From contig JAJDCV010000280.1 in the NCBI GenBank assembly GCA_029260675.1, positions 1 through 28,150 on the forward strand: a stretch of DNA of 28,150 nucleotides, read 5' to 3'. Each line of letters opens with the position of its first letter. The stretch's first letter is position 1. Shown piece after piece: positions 1 to 8,714 of this stretch. The DNA comes from Phycisphaeraceae bacterium (GTDB lineage: Bacteria > Planctomycetota > Phycisphaerae > Phycisphaerales > Phycisphaeraceae). Below the pieces are notes generated by a model. The model searched no databases. It saw only the letters and a list, made by a program, of their open reading frames with translations, and had not been told where the DNA came from. Position numbers and translations under genes: made by a program.

Positions 1-648
1 AGCCAGCCCGACGCCCTGGTTGATAGCGCCGAGGTGGAGTTGAGCAGCTACGACAGCCTCAGCAACTTGGGTGCGGCCCACGTCCACAGCGTTACATGGT
101 GGGGCCAGTACTTCAGACCGACACTGCCAGCCGATGCGGTCACATGGTCCGTAACCCGTTTAAAGTTCATGGCCAAGCAAGACAACGACGTACTCCCGAC
201 AGACATTAAACTGTGCATTCCTATTACGGGTGATTCGCAACCCAGCAGTACCGTCGTCGATTCGGCCACATTGGCCGCGGGAGTTCTTACCGGCAGCTTC
301 CAGTGGCTTGAGGTCCTATTTATTAGTAACGGTTCCCAGGCGGCAGGCAAGGGTTTATACGTCACCTTCTCCAATAACATCGGCAGGCCCGCACAACTCC
401 GGTATCAAACCAAAAATGTGGTTTCACCAGACCCGGGCCTGTCGGAGGGTGGGCCGGTCTGGTCATGGAGCAGTGCGGCTTCTGACCAATCGTTGCTGTT
501 CTACGTCTACGGCACGTACACCACTGCCGTACCCCAGCCACCGATCAACCTGCTGCGGTCCGTGACGATCACGCTCAACCCGGGCAACGACCCGTCATCG
601 CGGGTGCGCACGGCTGTGACCGCACTCAACCAACCTCAGATGCCATGA
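1..648 (+). CDS. Pseudopilin-cluster protein, C-terminal part (cut by window start)
   Basis: The frame is open from base 1, so only the last 215 codons are present and the true start lies upstream. The visible part has no transmembrane segment and looks like a beta-rich globular domain. Its end (about the last 30 residues, with the pattern DPSSRVRTAVTALNQP) resembles the C-terminal tail of PilW/GspJ-like minor pseudopilins that I associate with Planctomycetes. That is recognition from memory, not a search. The stop overlaps the start of the next gene by 4 bases (ATGA), and that gene has an unmistakable prepilin leader. This supports membership in one operon for a type II secretion or type IV pilus-like apparatus. 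The N-terminal methylation motif expected for such a protein would lie outside the window. The exact function is unknown. Confidence 0.7.
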   Translation, partial: SQPDALVDSAEVELSSYDSLSNLGAAHVHSVTWWGQYFRPTLPADAVTWSVTRLKFMAKQDNDVLPTDIKLCIPITGDSQPSSTVVDSATLAAGVLTGSFQWLEVLFISNGSQAAGKGLYVTFSNNIGRPAQLRYQTKNVVSPDPGLSEGGPVWSWSSAASDQSLLFYVYGTYTTAVPQPPINLLRSVTITLNPGNDPSSRVRTAVTALNQPQMP

Positions 649-1214
649 ACATGAAACGAGACTCGTTAACCAGTCCAGAGATCGCCGAATCCGTCCCGCG
701 GATATCTATCCACCGCGGTGGGGGGCGCAGGGGCTTTACCCTCGTCGAGGCGGTGATGTCGATGCTGATCGTCGGGCTGATGCTGGTCGCGGCGCTGAAC
801 ACGGTCGGGGCGTCACGGGTGTCTCAGTCGCGCAACGCCGAGCAGGCGATCGGGCCGGGGCTTGCCGAAGACCTGATGGCCGAGATACTCAGCCAGTATT
901 ACCAGGAGCCGGTCGATACCCCGGGGTTCGGCCGGGAGGCCGGGGAGAACGGCGGCGAGCGGTCGATGTGGGACGATATCGATGACTACGACAGTTGGTC
1001 CAAGAGCCCGCCACAGAATAAGGACGGCACGGACATCCCCGACCTCGCCGGCTGGGGCCGAGCGGTGACCGTGTGTTGGGCCAAATCATCTGACCTCAGC
1101 AAGGAAAATGCTTCCGATACAGGGATCAAGCGGATCGATGTAGCCGTGACGCACAACGATCGTGTGGTTACGAAGCTCTCGGCCATACGCACCATCGGAT
1201 GGCCGGCCCCTTAA
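645..1214 (+). CDS. Type IV pilin/pseudopilin-like protein with N-terminal methylation motif
   Basis: The 189-residue product has a cytoplasmic leader rich in basic residues, then GFTLVE at residues 30-35 followed by a hydrophobic helix (about residues 36-55). This is the prepilin peptidase (PilD/GspO) site: cleavage is expected after Gly30, with the conserved Glu at mature position 5. The rest is a globular head of about 130 residues with an acidic, Trp-containing middle. Size and place suggest a GspI/PilV-type minor pseudopilin, but the subtype cannot be fixed by eye. The start overlaps the previous stop by 4 bases, so the two are probably translationally coupled. A second ATG two codons later would not change the leader. 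Confidence 0.85.
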   Translation: MNMKRDSLTSPEIAESVPRISIHRGGGRRGFTLVEAVMSMLIVGLMLVAALNTVGASRVSQSRNAEQAIGPGLAEDLMAEILSQYYQEPVDTPGFGREAGENGGERSMWDDIDDYDSWSKSPPQNKDGTDIPDLAGWGRAVTVCWAKSSDLSKENASDTGIKRIDVAVTHNDRVVTKLSAIRTIGWPAP

Positions 1215-1699
1215 TACCAAACCGAAAGACGCTGGACATGGAAGCGGGTAGACACATAATATGCGGCCACGACGCGCGTCATCGGGGCTCGGTCTACGTC
1301 CTGGTTCTGGGCGCATCTCTTCTGGTGGCGGTGATCGGGATATCGTCGCTGATGGCGGCGCGGGTCCAGCGGCGTGCGACCACGGCGTCGACCGACATGA
1401 TCCAGGCCCGGGAGCTTGCACGGACCGCCGTCGACCGGATTTTATGGGGGATCGTGACGTACCCCACCACGTGGCGCGTGATCTACGGGTCTGGATACCT
1501 GACTAATGTGCCATTCGGTAATGGGACGTTTACGGCTGCATTGATGGACCCTGTCGATGGCGACCTATTTAATAACACCACCGACCCGGTCGTACTCACA
1601 GGGACGGGCAACGTCGGGCAGGCAACTTATATCCTCGAAGTCACCCTCAACGGCGACGGTACTGTCCAGCCCGGCACGTGGAAGCGTGTCGTTAACTGA
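1199..1699 (+). CDS. PilX/GspK-like pilus assembly protein
   Basis: This is the third gene of the cluster. It has a short basic N-terminus, then GSVYVLVLGASLLVAVIGIS, a hydrophobic helix of the type found in PilX/GspK-like proteins, which lack the strict GFTLxE site. A coiled-helix segment (RVQRR...TDMIQARELARTAVDRIL) follows, then a short beta-rich domain. With the ATG at 1199 it overlaps the previous gene by 16 bases. The in-frame ATG at 1238 (codon 14) would remove the overlap and is an equally good start; neither has a strong ribosome-binding site. At 166 residues it is much shorter than classical GspK (about 300), so it may be a reduced minor pseudopilin. It is the last gene of the run; the next gene is convergent. 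Confidence 0.6.
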   Translation: MAGPLIPNRKTLDMEAGRHIICGHDARHRGSVYVLVLGASLLVAVIGISSLMAARVQRRATTASTDMIQARELARTAVDRILWGIVTYPTTWRVIYGSGYLTNVPFGNGTFTAALMDPVDGDLFNNTTDPVVLTGTGNVGQATYILEVTLNGDGTVQPGTWKRVVN

Positions 1700-1812
1700 C
1701 CCGACGCCACACCCGGCGATCGACATCACCTACGCGTTAAATGGCACGCTTGCGGTTTAGCGGGCTTTTTGCAGATCGCCGTGTCCCGCCTTTCCCGTTT
1801 CATATTCCCACC

Positions 1813-3444
1813 TCACGCCGCCGACCGGGCCGCCGCGCCGTGCTTGGCGACCAGCCGGTCGTACCCGCTGAAGTCCAGCTCGATGAACAGCGGCGCCAGC
1901 GCCGGGTCGAACTGGGTCCCCGAGCAGTTTTTTATCTCTTCCAGCACGGTCTCCCGGGGCATCGCCGGGCGGTACGACCTTGTCGAACTCATCGCGTCGA
2001 AGGTGTCCGCCAGCGCCAGTAGCCGACCGATCTGGGGGATGCTCTCGCCCTTGAGCCCGTGCGGGTAGCCCCGACCGTCCCAGCGTTCGTGGTGGTGCAG
2101 CACGCCCGGAAGGATCGGGTCGATCGTCGGGATCCCCTTGAGGATGTTGTAGCCGATCACCGGGTGGCGTTTGATCTGATCAAACTCCTCGTCGGTCAGC
2201 TTGCCGGCCTTGCACAGCACCGCCTCGGGCACGCCGATCTTGCCCACGTCGTGGACCAGACCGATCGTATGGACAAGCTCGACTTCCTTGGCGTCCATCC
2301 CCATCGCCTCGGCCAGCCTAGCGCCCATGTAGGCGACCCGTTCGGAATGGCCACGGGTGTATTCGTCTTTCGCATCAATCGACGCGGTCAGCGCCTGGAG
2401 CGTCCCCATGAACAGCTGCTTCTGCTCGTCGAACCGGGCGATGTTCTCGTGGAAGACGCCCAGCAGGTTGGCCGCCGCCTCCAGGAACATCATCTCCCCG
2501 CTGGTCACGTCGCTCTCCATCGGGCACGCGCCGGCCTTGTTGCCCGCCAGCAGCACGCCCACCACCTCGTCGTCGTGCGTGACCTGCTCGACCACGACTT
2601 CCGAACCCACCATCGCGGCGATCCCCTGGGAAGACGGTTCCAGCAGCCGTGTCCAGTCATCGCGCGTCTTGTCCTCAAACTGATCGACCACGACGCGGTT
2701 GAACGTATCGGTGTCGCACGGCAACTCCCCCGCGACCACCAGCCGGCCGGTCAGACCCGGGATCTTGCACCGGTGCTCCCAGAACCTCACCACGATCCAT
2801 TGGAAAGCAAGCACCGGCAGGATCTGGTTGCAAAAGGTCGGGATCATATCCTCGGGATCGTCCAGGCTATTCATCATCCGCGCGATGCGGAACAGCAGAT
2901 TCATCTCTTCGTAGGTGTCCAGCAGCTGTTCGCTGAACTGATCGATCGTCTCGGCGTCTCGGCAGATCTGGGCTTGGTCCTGGACCGATTGCCGTAGCGC
3001 AGCGGTGAGTAGCGTGGAATCCGCTGGGCCCTTCACGGTATAGCGGTCCAGGTCGGTGCGTGCTACCGCCGGATCGACCCCGGCCTTCTGACAGCCCGAC
3101 CCGAACCACGGCCCTTCAAACACGCCGGGCTCAAACGTCACACCGATCACCACCCCCGTCACCCGGCGGTTTTCAAATCCCACCGCGGGCAACGCCCAGC
3201 AACCCGGCTCAAGCTCCACCGGCTGAGGGTCTTCCTCTACCAGCCATCGAACACCTAGCGCCCAGACCCGATCGCGCACCGCCGCCGAACGCAGCCACCG
3301 CCCGCCGTCGCCGGGGTCCTGTGGCTCGATCAGATGCTCAGACCCCGCCTGGATATGCCAACACGCCAGCCGCAGCGATCGGCATCGCTTTGCCAGATCG
3401 CTGTGTCGGCCGGCGTCGGGTTGTTCAGGTGTGGCCTGGGTCAC
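1813..3444 (-). CDS. GAF domain/HD-GYP cyclic-di-GMP phosphodiesterase-type protein
   Basis: The 543-residue cytoplasmic protein has an unassigned N-terminal domain (about 1-150), a helical linker (about 165-190), a GAF-like sensor domain (about 195-345) and a C-terminal HD-GYP domain (about 355-530). The HD-GYP signature is complete: His398-Asp399 in HDVGKIGVP, then HHHERWDGRGYP near residues 450-461 and an ALADTFDAM segment. In this family the domain hydrolyses cyclic di-GMP, usually to GMP or pGpG, with metal ions bound by these His/Asp residues. The start is GTG and overlaps the stop of the upstream response-regulator gene (GTGA), so the two are translationally coupled. The regulator probably controls this enzyme or works on the same pathway. 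The GAF ligand is unknown. Confidence 0.93.
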   Translation of the reverse strand: MTQATPEQPDAGRHSDLAKRCRSLRLACWHIQAGSEHLIEPQDPGDGGRWLRSAAVRDRVWALGVRWLVEEDPQPVELEPGCWALPAVGFENRRVTGVVIGVTFEPGVFEGPWFGSGCQKAGVDPAVARTDLDRYTVKGPADSTLLTAALRQSVQDQAQICRDAETIDQFSEQLLDTYEEMNLLFRIARMMNSLDDPEDMIPTFCNQILPVLAFQWIVVRFWEHRCKIPGLTGRLVVAGELPCDTDTFNRVVVDQFEDKTRDDWTRLLEPSSQGIAAMVGSEVVVEQVTHDDEVVGVLLAGNKAGACPMESDVTSGEMMFLEAAANLLGVFHENIARFDEQKQLFMGTLQALTASIDAKDEYTRGHSERVAYMGARLAEAMGMDAKEVELVHTIGLVHDVGKIGVPEAVLCKAGKLTDEEFDQIKRHPVIGYNILKGIPTIDPILPGVLHHHERWDGRGYPHGLKGESIPQIGRLLALADTFDAMSSTRSYRPAMPRETVLEEIKNCSGTQFDPALAPLFIELDFSGYDRLVAKHGAAARSAA

Positions 3445-3857
3445 GCCGCGTTTGCACCTTCCACCGATTCGCCCCCGCCGGCTTCATTCAGTAATTCACT
3501 CACCACAATCAGCAGCTCGCGTGCGCTGAACGGCTTGCACATCATCTGCCGGATGTTTGTTTCCGCCAGCTCACGGGGAGACAGTTTGTGCCCCCGGGCC
3601 GTGACCATCACCACCGGCGTGTCCGCCGTCACCTCTGACTCGTGCAGCTTCACACACATCTCGTACCCGCTGAGCACCGGCATCTGATAGTCCGTCACGA
3701 TCAGGTCCGGCTCCACCGTCTGCGCCAGGTCGTACGCCTCCTGCCCATCCCCAGCCGTCACCACCTGATAGCCCTCCCGTTCGAGCTTGTATCGGATGAT
3801 GTGCACGATATGCGCCTCATCGTCCACGATCAGGATGGTTTTACTTCCCTGTGACAA
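3441..3857 (-). CDS. Single-domain response regulator (CheY-like receiver)
   Basis: This 138-residue protein is essentially one receiver domain. The acidic pair Asp12-Asp13, phospho-acceptor Asp56 (IVTDYQMP), Thr86 (VMVTARG) and Lys108 (CKPF) are all in their expected places. There is no DNA-binding output domain. I chose a TTG start at 3857 because GAGGAGG lies at 3864-3870 with 6 bases of spacing and the receiver fold starts right after it. An upstream in-frame ATG (3998) would add 47 residues of non-conserved sequence. The gene ends inside the start codon of the HD-GYP gene, so output is probably through cyclic di-GMP turnover. The cognate histidine kinase is not in the window. Confidence 0.9.
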   Translation of the reverse strand: MSQGSKTILIVDDEAHIVHIIRYKLEREGYQVVTAGDGQEAYDLAQTVEPDLIVTDYQMPVLSGYEMCVKLHESEVTADTPVVMVTARGHKLSPRELAETNIRQMMCKPFSARELLIVVSELLNEAGGGESVEGANAA

Positions 3858-3863
3858 ATGCTT

Positions 3864-3870
3864 CCTCCTC
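3864..3870 (-). promoter_or_regulatory. Strong Shine-Dalgarno site fixing a TTG start
   Basis: GAGGAGG on the minus strand, 6 bases before the TTG at 3857. It decides the start of the response-regulator gene in favour of the short form. Confidence 0.7.
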
Positions 3871-4025
3871 GAAAGACGCCGGCATAGAAGCCGCGTGCCC
3901 CATAGACAGGGCACCGGCCATACCAATTCATCGGTGATTATTGATCCCCCCTCCACACCGTCAGGCAGCCCCCGCTTGACTCCACCGGCCGATAACATGC
4001 CACGTCTTACAGCCGCTATAAGCGT

Positions 4026-4475
4026 CTACAAATCATCGCTGTCCAGCATCAGCGTCACCGGACCTTCGTTGACAAGCTCAACCGTCATCATCGCGCCAAA
4101 CCGCCCAGTCGTTACAACCCCTACACCCAGACCCCTCAACCGTTCGGCAAAATAATCACACAACGGCTCCGCCACCCCCGGCCGCGCCGCCCCCACAAAG
4201 CTCGGCCGTCGACCCTTGCTCGCATCCCCATACAACGTGAACTGCGACACCACCAACGCCCCGCCCCCGACATCCAACAGCGACCGATCAAACTTCCCAT
4301 CCCCATCCGGGAACAAACGAAGATTCACCACCTTCTCCGCCAGCCTGTCCGCCTCTGCTTGCGTGTCCCCCTCACCCACCCCCACCAGCAACACATACCC
4401 CAACCCCACCTCGCCGATGACTTCGCCATCGACCGTGACCGAACCCCGGCTGACTCGTTGGAGGAGGATGCGCAT
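4026..4475 (-). CDS. dtd: D-aminoacyl-tRNA deacylase
   Basis: The 149-residue product matches the usual length of Dtd, which removes D-amino acids (and glycine mischarged on tRNA-Ala) from tRNA. It acts as a cytoplasmic homodimer in translation quality control. The family hallmarks are visible: an N-terminal MRILLQRVSRGSV, SQFTL at residues 77-81, GRFGAMM at 124-130, and NEGPVT at 136-141, which supplies the Gly-cisPro pair of the active site. I start at the ATG at 4475 because the family begins at this methionine; 16 further in-frame codons upstream are not conserved. The gene lies 50 bases downstream of a tail-anchored hypothetical gene on the same strand. Confidence 0.96.
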   Translation of the reverse strand: MRILLQRVSRGSVTVDGEVIGEVGLGYVLLVGVGEGDTQAEADRLAEKVVNLRLFPDGDGKFDRSLLDVGGGALVVSQFTLYGDASKGRRPSFVGAARPGVAEPLCDYFAERLRGLGVGVVTTGRFGAMMTVELVNEGPVTLMLDSDDL

Positions 4476-4526
4476 ACAGTTACGACAAAGCATCAGGTGG
4501 TTAGTAAAAACCGAGGCTAACAATCA

Positions 4527-5039
4527 TCACATGCTTACGAGAAGATTTATCACAGTGAACAGGCCTACTATGGCCAGGAGAGTAAGGGTTATGATCAGCG
4601 TGCCACAACCTATTTCTGCCATTCGCCCTGTCCATTTCCGACTAGGAGAATGAATGATATGGCCTCGTTGATATTTTCGGATTTCATCTATAAAACCAAG
4701 TCGATTTAGTTCGTCTACCAAATTGGTGGGCCAGTCATCGACGTTAACACGGTGGATGCGCCCCGGCAGTGAGAGCAGGCGGTTCTTCGACTTCATGGTA
4801 ACGAAATGCTCCATGAAGATGTCGATCGCGGCCAGGTACCCCGGCTTGCGTTCCCCCGACACGAAGAGGTAGCTACCGGCCTCCTTGAGATCGTTCATTT
4901 GCAAGAGGACTTGGCCGTAAGCTTCGCAACGGTCCGGGTCAAAGTCACCCGAGAAAGACCCGCGAAGTATCTCTTTTGCCCGCCAGATTCGTCCGTTTGC
5001 AATCTCGTGATCAACCCGGTCCCGAAGTTCTTGCTTCAT
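4527..5039 (-). CDS. DUF6584-like protein with C-terminal membrane anchor
   Basis: The 170-residue product has two parts. The N-terminal 75 residues (DRVDHEIANGRIWRAKEIL..., then YGQVLLQMNDLKEAGSYLF) read like a short helical-repeat domain similar to what I recall as DUF6584. Assignment is from pattern memory and tentative. Near the C-terminus is one hydrophobic helix (about 143-167), so the protein is probably tail-anchored with its bulk in the cytoplasm. The start is 15 bases after the stop of chorismate synthase, which suggests co-transcription. Base composition is visibly less GC-rich than in the flanking genes, most clearly in the last 150 bases. Function is unknown. Confidence 0.75.
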   Translation of the reverse strand: MKQELRDRVDHEIANGRIWRAKEILRGSFSGDFDPDRCEAYGQVLLQMNDLKEAGSYLFVSGERKPGYLAAIDIFMEHFVTMKSKNRLLSLPGRIHRVNVDDWPTNLVDELNRLGFIDEIRKYQRGHIIHSPSRKWTGRMAEIGCGTLIITLTLLAIVGLFTVINLLVSM

Positions 5040-5054
5040 TGGGCTTCACCCGTA

Positions 5055-6146
5055 TCAAGTGAGGCGTTGTGCCCGCTGTCGCAGCATGTGGTCGGCCAGG
5101 ACAATCGCGGTCATCGCTTCGGCCATGGGGATGAAGCGGGGGAGCAGGCAGGGGTCGTGGCGACCCTTCGTTGAGATGGTGGTGGGCTTGCCGTCGGTGG
5201 TGACGGTCTGTTGGTCCTGGGGGAGGCTGCTGGTGGGTTTGACAGCGCATCGCAGGACGATGGGTTGGCCCGAGGAGATGCCGCCGAGCATGCCGCCGTG
5301 ACGGTTGGTTGTGGTGATAACGTTGCCAGCGTCGTCGGTGGTGAAGAGGTCGTTGTTTTCAGTGCCCCGTAGTGTGGCGCAGCCGAAGCCGATGCCGTAC
5401 TCGACGCCGAGAACAGCGGGGAGGCTGAACATCGCTTTGCCCAGGTCGGCCTTGAGTTTGTCGAAGACCGGTTCGCCCCAGCCGGGCGGGACGTGGGTCG
5501 CGACGATCTGTGCGACGCCGCCGATCGAATCGCGTTCGCTGCGGACTTTTTCGATCAACTCGATCATCCGGGTAGCCGCTTCGTTGTCGGGGCAGCGGAC
5601 GATATTCGATTCGACCTGCTCAAGCGTGACAGCTTCGGGGGCAGGGATAGTGGCGGTGATGTCTCCGACCTGCGTGACGAAGCCGACGATCTGGATGCCG
5701 TGGGCTTGGGCGAGCAGCTTCTTGGCCACCGCACCTGCGGCGACACGGACGGTGGTTTCGCGGGCGCTGGATCGTCCGCCGCCTCGGTAGTCGCGTCGGC
5801 CGTACTTGGCGTCGAAGGTGTAGTCGGCGTGGCCCGGGCGGTACTTGTGGTGGATGTCGCCGTAGTCCCGGGATCGCTGGTCCCGGTTCTCGATGAGGAT
5901 GGCGATGGACGTGCCGGTGGTCTTGCCCTCGAACACGCCCGAGAGGATCTGCGGGTGATCGGGCTCATCGCGTTGGGTGGTGATCTTGGATTGGCCGGGA
6001 CGACGCCGGGCCAGGTCGGGTGTGAGGTCGGCCTCGGATAGCTCCAGGCCGGGCGGTACGCCGTCGATGATGCAGACGTTTCCCGGGCCGTGGCTCTCGC
6101 CGGCTGTCGTGATGCGGAAGAGTTGTCCGAAGCTGTTACCGGGCAT
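5055..6146 (-). CDS. aroC: Chorismate synthase
   Basis: The 363-residue enzyme converts 5-enolpyruvylshikimate 3-phosphate to chorismate, the last step of the shikimate pathway to aromatic amino acids. It needs reduced FMN. All signature motifs are present: GNSFG at 3-7, GESHG at 16-20 (catalytic His19), RRRPGQS at 47-53, RPGHAD at 103-108 (catalytic His106) and RSSARET at 125-131. Length is normal for the bacterial enzyme, and the start fits the conserved N-terminus exactly. The gene is flanked on the same strand by the S41 protease gene (171 bases upstream) and the DUF6584-like gene (15 bases downstream). Confidence 0.98.
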   Translation of the reverse strand: MPGNSFGQLFRITTAGESHGPGNVCIIDGVPPGLELSEADLTPDLARRRPGQSKITTQRDEPDHPQILSGVFEGKTTGTSIAILIENRDQRSRDYGDIHHKYRPGHADYTFDAKYGRRDYRGGGRSSARETTVRVAAGAVAKKLLAQAHGIQIVGFVTQVGDITATIPAPEAVTLEQVESNIVRCPDNEAATRMIELIEKVRSERDSIGGVAQIVATHVPPGWGEPVFDKLKADLGKAMFSLPAVLGVEYGIGFGCATLRGTENNDLFTTDDAGNVITTTNRHGGMLGGISSGQPIVLRCAVKPTSSLPQDQQTVTTDGKPTTISTKGRHDPCLLPRFIPMAEAMTAIVLADHMLRQRAQRLT

Positions 6147-6164
6147 GGCTAAGATTGTATCGGA

Positions 6165-6195
6165 TCGGGTATCGGGTGTCGGGGTTCGGGTATCG
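6165..6195 (-). repeat. Two direct repeats 21 bp apart upstream of aroC
   Basis: The 10-mer CGATACCCGA (minus strand) occurs at 6195-6186 and again at 6174-6165. The copies are spaced two helical turns apart, and the nearer one ends 18 bases before the aroC start. Related partial copies lie between them. This may be a simple repeat or a protein-binding site. Confidence 0.4.
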
Positions 6196-6317
6196 CAGCG
6201 GCAGGGAGGCGATGCAAGGCGCGTGGGAAACGCATGGGAGTCGACAGCCGCCGAAGCGACCGAGGCGGAGGATGCGTTGGGGTGCGGTCGAGTTCGGTGC
6301 GCGGATGCTGTGCCGTA

Positions 6318-8714
6318 CTACGGGCTGGCGGTGGCGGGTTCTTGAACCTGGGCCATCTTGATATGCGGCGAGGCCAGGCGGGTCTTGAGCACGAGCAGGG
6401 CGGTTTCGAGCTGTGAGTCCAGGCCCAGATCCAGCAGCAAGGCCGGCTTGGGCTGTTCGATCTCGACCAGGACCTTCTCGGGTGTGTCGGCGGTGGCGAC
6501 CTGTCCGTCGGTCACGTCTTGCCCGGATTGATCTTCGGAACTCGTGTCAGGGTCAATGTCTTGTGCCTGCGGGTCGGCTTCGACATCGGCGGCGGCCGGC
6601 GCTTTGATGACCTTGCGTATCCCGCCGGGGACCTGGAACTCGGCGGCGGCCCAGGGCTTGGTCTCGTCGGCAAGCACGGGCGAATCCCCGTCGCGGATGA
6701 TGTCGGCTTCCTGACGCAGCTGCAGCGCGTCGGCGACCTGGCGTGCGGTCATGTTGACGTTCAGGTCCGGCTCGATGCCCCACTCGGTGGCGTCGGGCTT
6801 GCGGTGGATGATCCGCTTCAGCGGGAGCATGTAGTACTGGGTGGTGAGCTTGAGGTAAGCCGCGCCGTTGCTGGTCAGCGGGAACAGGTCCTGGACGGAG
6901 CCCTTGCCGAAGCTGCGCGAGCCGATGATGGTCGCGCGGTGATAGTCTTGCAAGGCACCTGACACGATCTCGCTTGCGCTGGCCGATCCCTGGTTGATCA
7001 GGACGGTCATGGGGAAGTTGGGGTAGGTGCGCAGGCGGTGTGCCTTGTTCGCCGGGGAGTGGTGCCCGTTGCCGTCGACGGTCGAGACGATCGGGCCCTC
7101 GATGATGAAACGGTCGCTGACGTCGATGGCTGAGCTGAGCAGCCCGCCTGGGTTGAACCGCAGGTCGAGGATCAGCCCGTTGATCTGCCCGTCCTCCTGC
7201 ATCTGCTCGATCGCGGCGTCCAGGTCGTCCGCGGTCTGTGGGATGAACTGCGAGAGCCGGATGTACCCGATGCGGTTGTCGCGGTCGATCCAGTAGTCCC
7301 AGCCGCCCTCGGGTTTGTGGGTCCAGCCACGGATCGATTCGATCTCGATCTTGTCGCGTGTGATGACATACTCGATCAGCTCGGGTTCGCCGGGCCGTTC
7401 GATACCGAGGCGGACCTGCGTGCCGCGTGGCCCGGTGATTTCATGGACGGCCCGGTTAAGGCTCCAGGTGTCGGTGTTCGTGCCCTCGACGTGAGCGATG
7501 ATGTCGCCGGCCTTGAGCCCCGCGCGCATGGCGGGGGTGTTCTCAAGCGGGCTGACCACGAGCAGCCGGCCGTCGCGCCGGGAGATCTGCACGCCGATCC
7601 CCGAGAAGTTGCCCTGCGTGCTGCGGCTGAACGACTCACGTTCCTCAGGCCAGATCACGGATGAAAATTCGTCGAGCGTCCCGGTCAGGCCCTCCGCCAT
7701 CTCGTGGACGATAACCTCTTCGGGGAGGTCGAGGGTCTGCTCGTTGGTCTTGATGACCCGGTCGATGATGGTGCTGGCCTCGATGACGTTGATCGACTTG
7801 CCGGGCTCCTGGAGCGAGGCGCTCAGGCGTGCCAGGTAGTCTCGGAACCGGCCGAGATCGGCCTCGTTACCGAACGCGGGGAACGATTCTTCCAGGCCCT
7901 TGGTGTCCAGCATGACGATCAGTGAGTCGATCGCGCCGCGGATCAGCGGGGCGAGGTCCTGCCTGGCGACGTGCTTGCGTGCGGCGTAGCGGATGGTTTG
8001 CCTGAGCATGGACAGCCGGACGCCTTTGAGCCGGGACTGCCAGTCTTCGATTTCGAGCTTGACGGTATCTTCGCCGTTGTCCTTGTCGCCGCGGCGTATT
8101 GCGCGGTCGTCGTACAGGCTTTCGAGTTTATTTGGGGCGTAGAGCTGGAGCACGCGGATGTGTTTTGCCGCCTGGTCCACCTCGTCTTGGTAGGTGTTGC
8201 TGGCCTCGAACAGCAGGTCCAGGGCGCGGTAGAGCGCGAGCGCTTCGAGCCAGTTATGATCGGCTTTGGCCTGCCCGGCCTTGGCCAGCGTTTCGTTGAC
8301 CAGCGAGACGATCCGTGGGTCACGCAGCAGGGTGTCGGGGTCGTCAGCGAGCCCGTGGGATTTCACCGCGGCGATCAGGGATCTCTCAAGCTCCTGGCTT
8401 GCGGCGTATTCCTCGAGCTCAGCGATGGCCTCGTCGAATGCTTCACGCCTCTGCTGTGTACGATGGGTGTCGTTTTTCTGGAAGCGTTCCAGATCGTCGA
8501 TCAGGCTTTGGACGGCGTCGTTCTGGGAGATTGGCGTGGCGGACTTCAGGTGGGTCAGCAACTCATCGAAACGGCCGCGTTCCGCCAGTGTGTCCGGGTC
8601 GGCGGGGACGGTGTTGGCCGAGGCCTGCCGCTGCGCGGGTGCCATGAGGACCCCAGCGGTGACGATCAGGGTGGTCAGACATATGCCCAGACGGATGGAG
8701 ATGCTTCGTTTCAT
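6318..8714 (-). CDS. S41 family C-terminal processing protease with PDZ domain
   Basis: The 798-residue exported protease is of the CtpA/Prc type. It starts with a signal peptide (basic MKRSISIR, hydrophobic core to about residue 25, then an Ala-rich cleavage region). A helical N-terminal region of about 300 residues follows, then a PDZ domain (about 370-450, GIGVQI...SPAMRAG-like LENTPAMRAGLKAGD) and the S41 catalytic core (about 480-650). The nucleophile is Ser579 in GSASASE and the general base Lys604 in SFGKGSVQ. Their spacing of 25 residues matches E. coli Prc (Ser430/Lys455). A C-terminal extension of about 100 acidic residues follows the core. Such enzymes trim or degrade periplasmic proteins from their C-termini. 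The protein is longer than most CtpA (about 400-450) and closer to Prc in size. Confidence 0.95.
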   Translation of the reverse strand: MKRSISIRLGICLTTLIVTAGVLMAPAQRQASANTVPADPDTLAERGRFDELLTHLKSATPISQNDAVQSLIDDLERFQKNDTHRTQQRREAFDEAIAELEEYAASQELERSLIAAVKSHGLADDPDTLLRDPRIVSLVNETLAKAGQAKADHNWLEALALYRALDLLFEASNTYQDEVDQAAKHIRVLQLYAPNKLESLYDDRAIRRGDKDNGEDTVKLEIEDWQSRLKGVRLSMLRQTIRYAARKHVARQDLAPLIRGAIDSLIVMLDTKGLEESFPAFGNEADLGRFRDYLARLSASLQEPGKSINVIEASTIIDRVIKTNEQTLDLPEEVIVHEMAEGLTGTLDEFSSVIWPEERESFSRSTQGNFSGIGVQISRRDGRLLVVSPLENTPAMRAGLKAGDIIAHVEGTNTDTWSLNRAVHEITGPRGTQVRLGIERPGEPELIEYVITRDKIEIESIRGWTHKPEGGWDYWIDRDNRIGYIRLSQFIPQTADDLDAAIEQMQEDGQINGLILDLRFNPGGLLSSAIDVSDRFIIEGPIVSTVDGNGHHSPANKAHRLRTYPNFPMTVLINQGSASASEIVSGALQDYHRATIIGSRSFGKGSVQDLFPLTSNGAAYLKLTTQYYMLPLKRIIHRKPDATEWGIEPDLNVNMTARQVADALQLRQEADIIRDGDSPVLADETKPWAAAEFQVPGGIRKVIKAPAAADVEADPQAQDIDPDTSSEDQSGQDVTDGQVATADTPEKVLVEIEQPKPALLLDLGLDSQLETALLVLKTRLASPHIKMAQVQEPATASP

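Noticed and set aside
1714..1781. CGGCGATC...GATCGCCG inverted repeat between the convergent pilin and HD-GYP genes
   Set aside because: A loop of about 52 bases is too long for a convincing terminator; likely chance in GC-rich DNA.
2059..2997. Long open frame antisense to the HD-GYP gene
   Set aside because: His/Asp/Leu-rich low-complexity translation that mirrors GC-biased codons of the real gene; no start signal and no recognisable domain.
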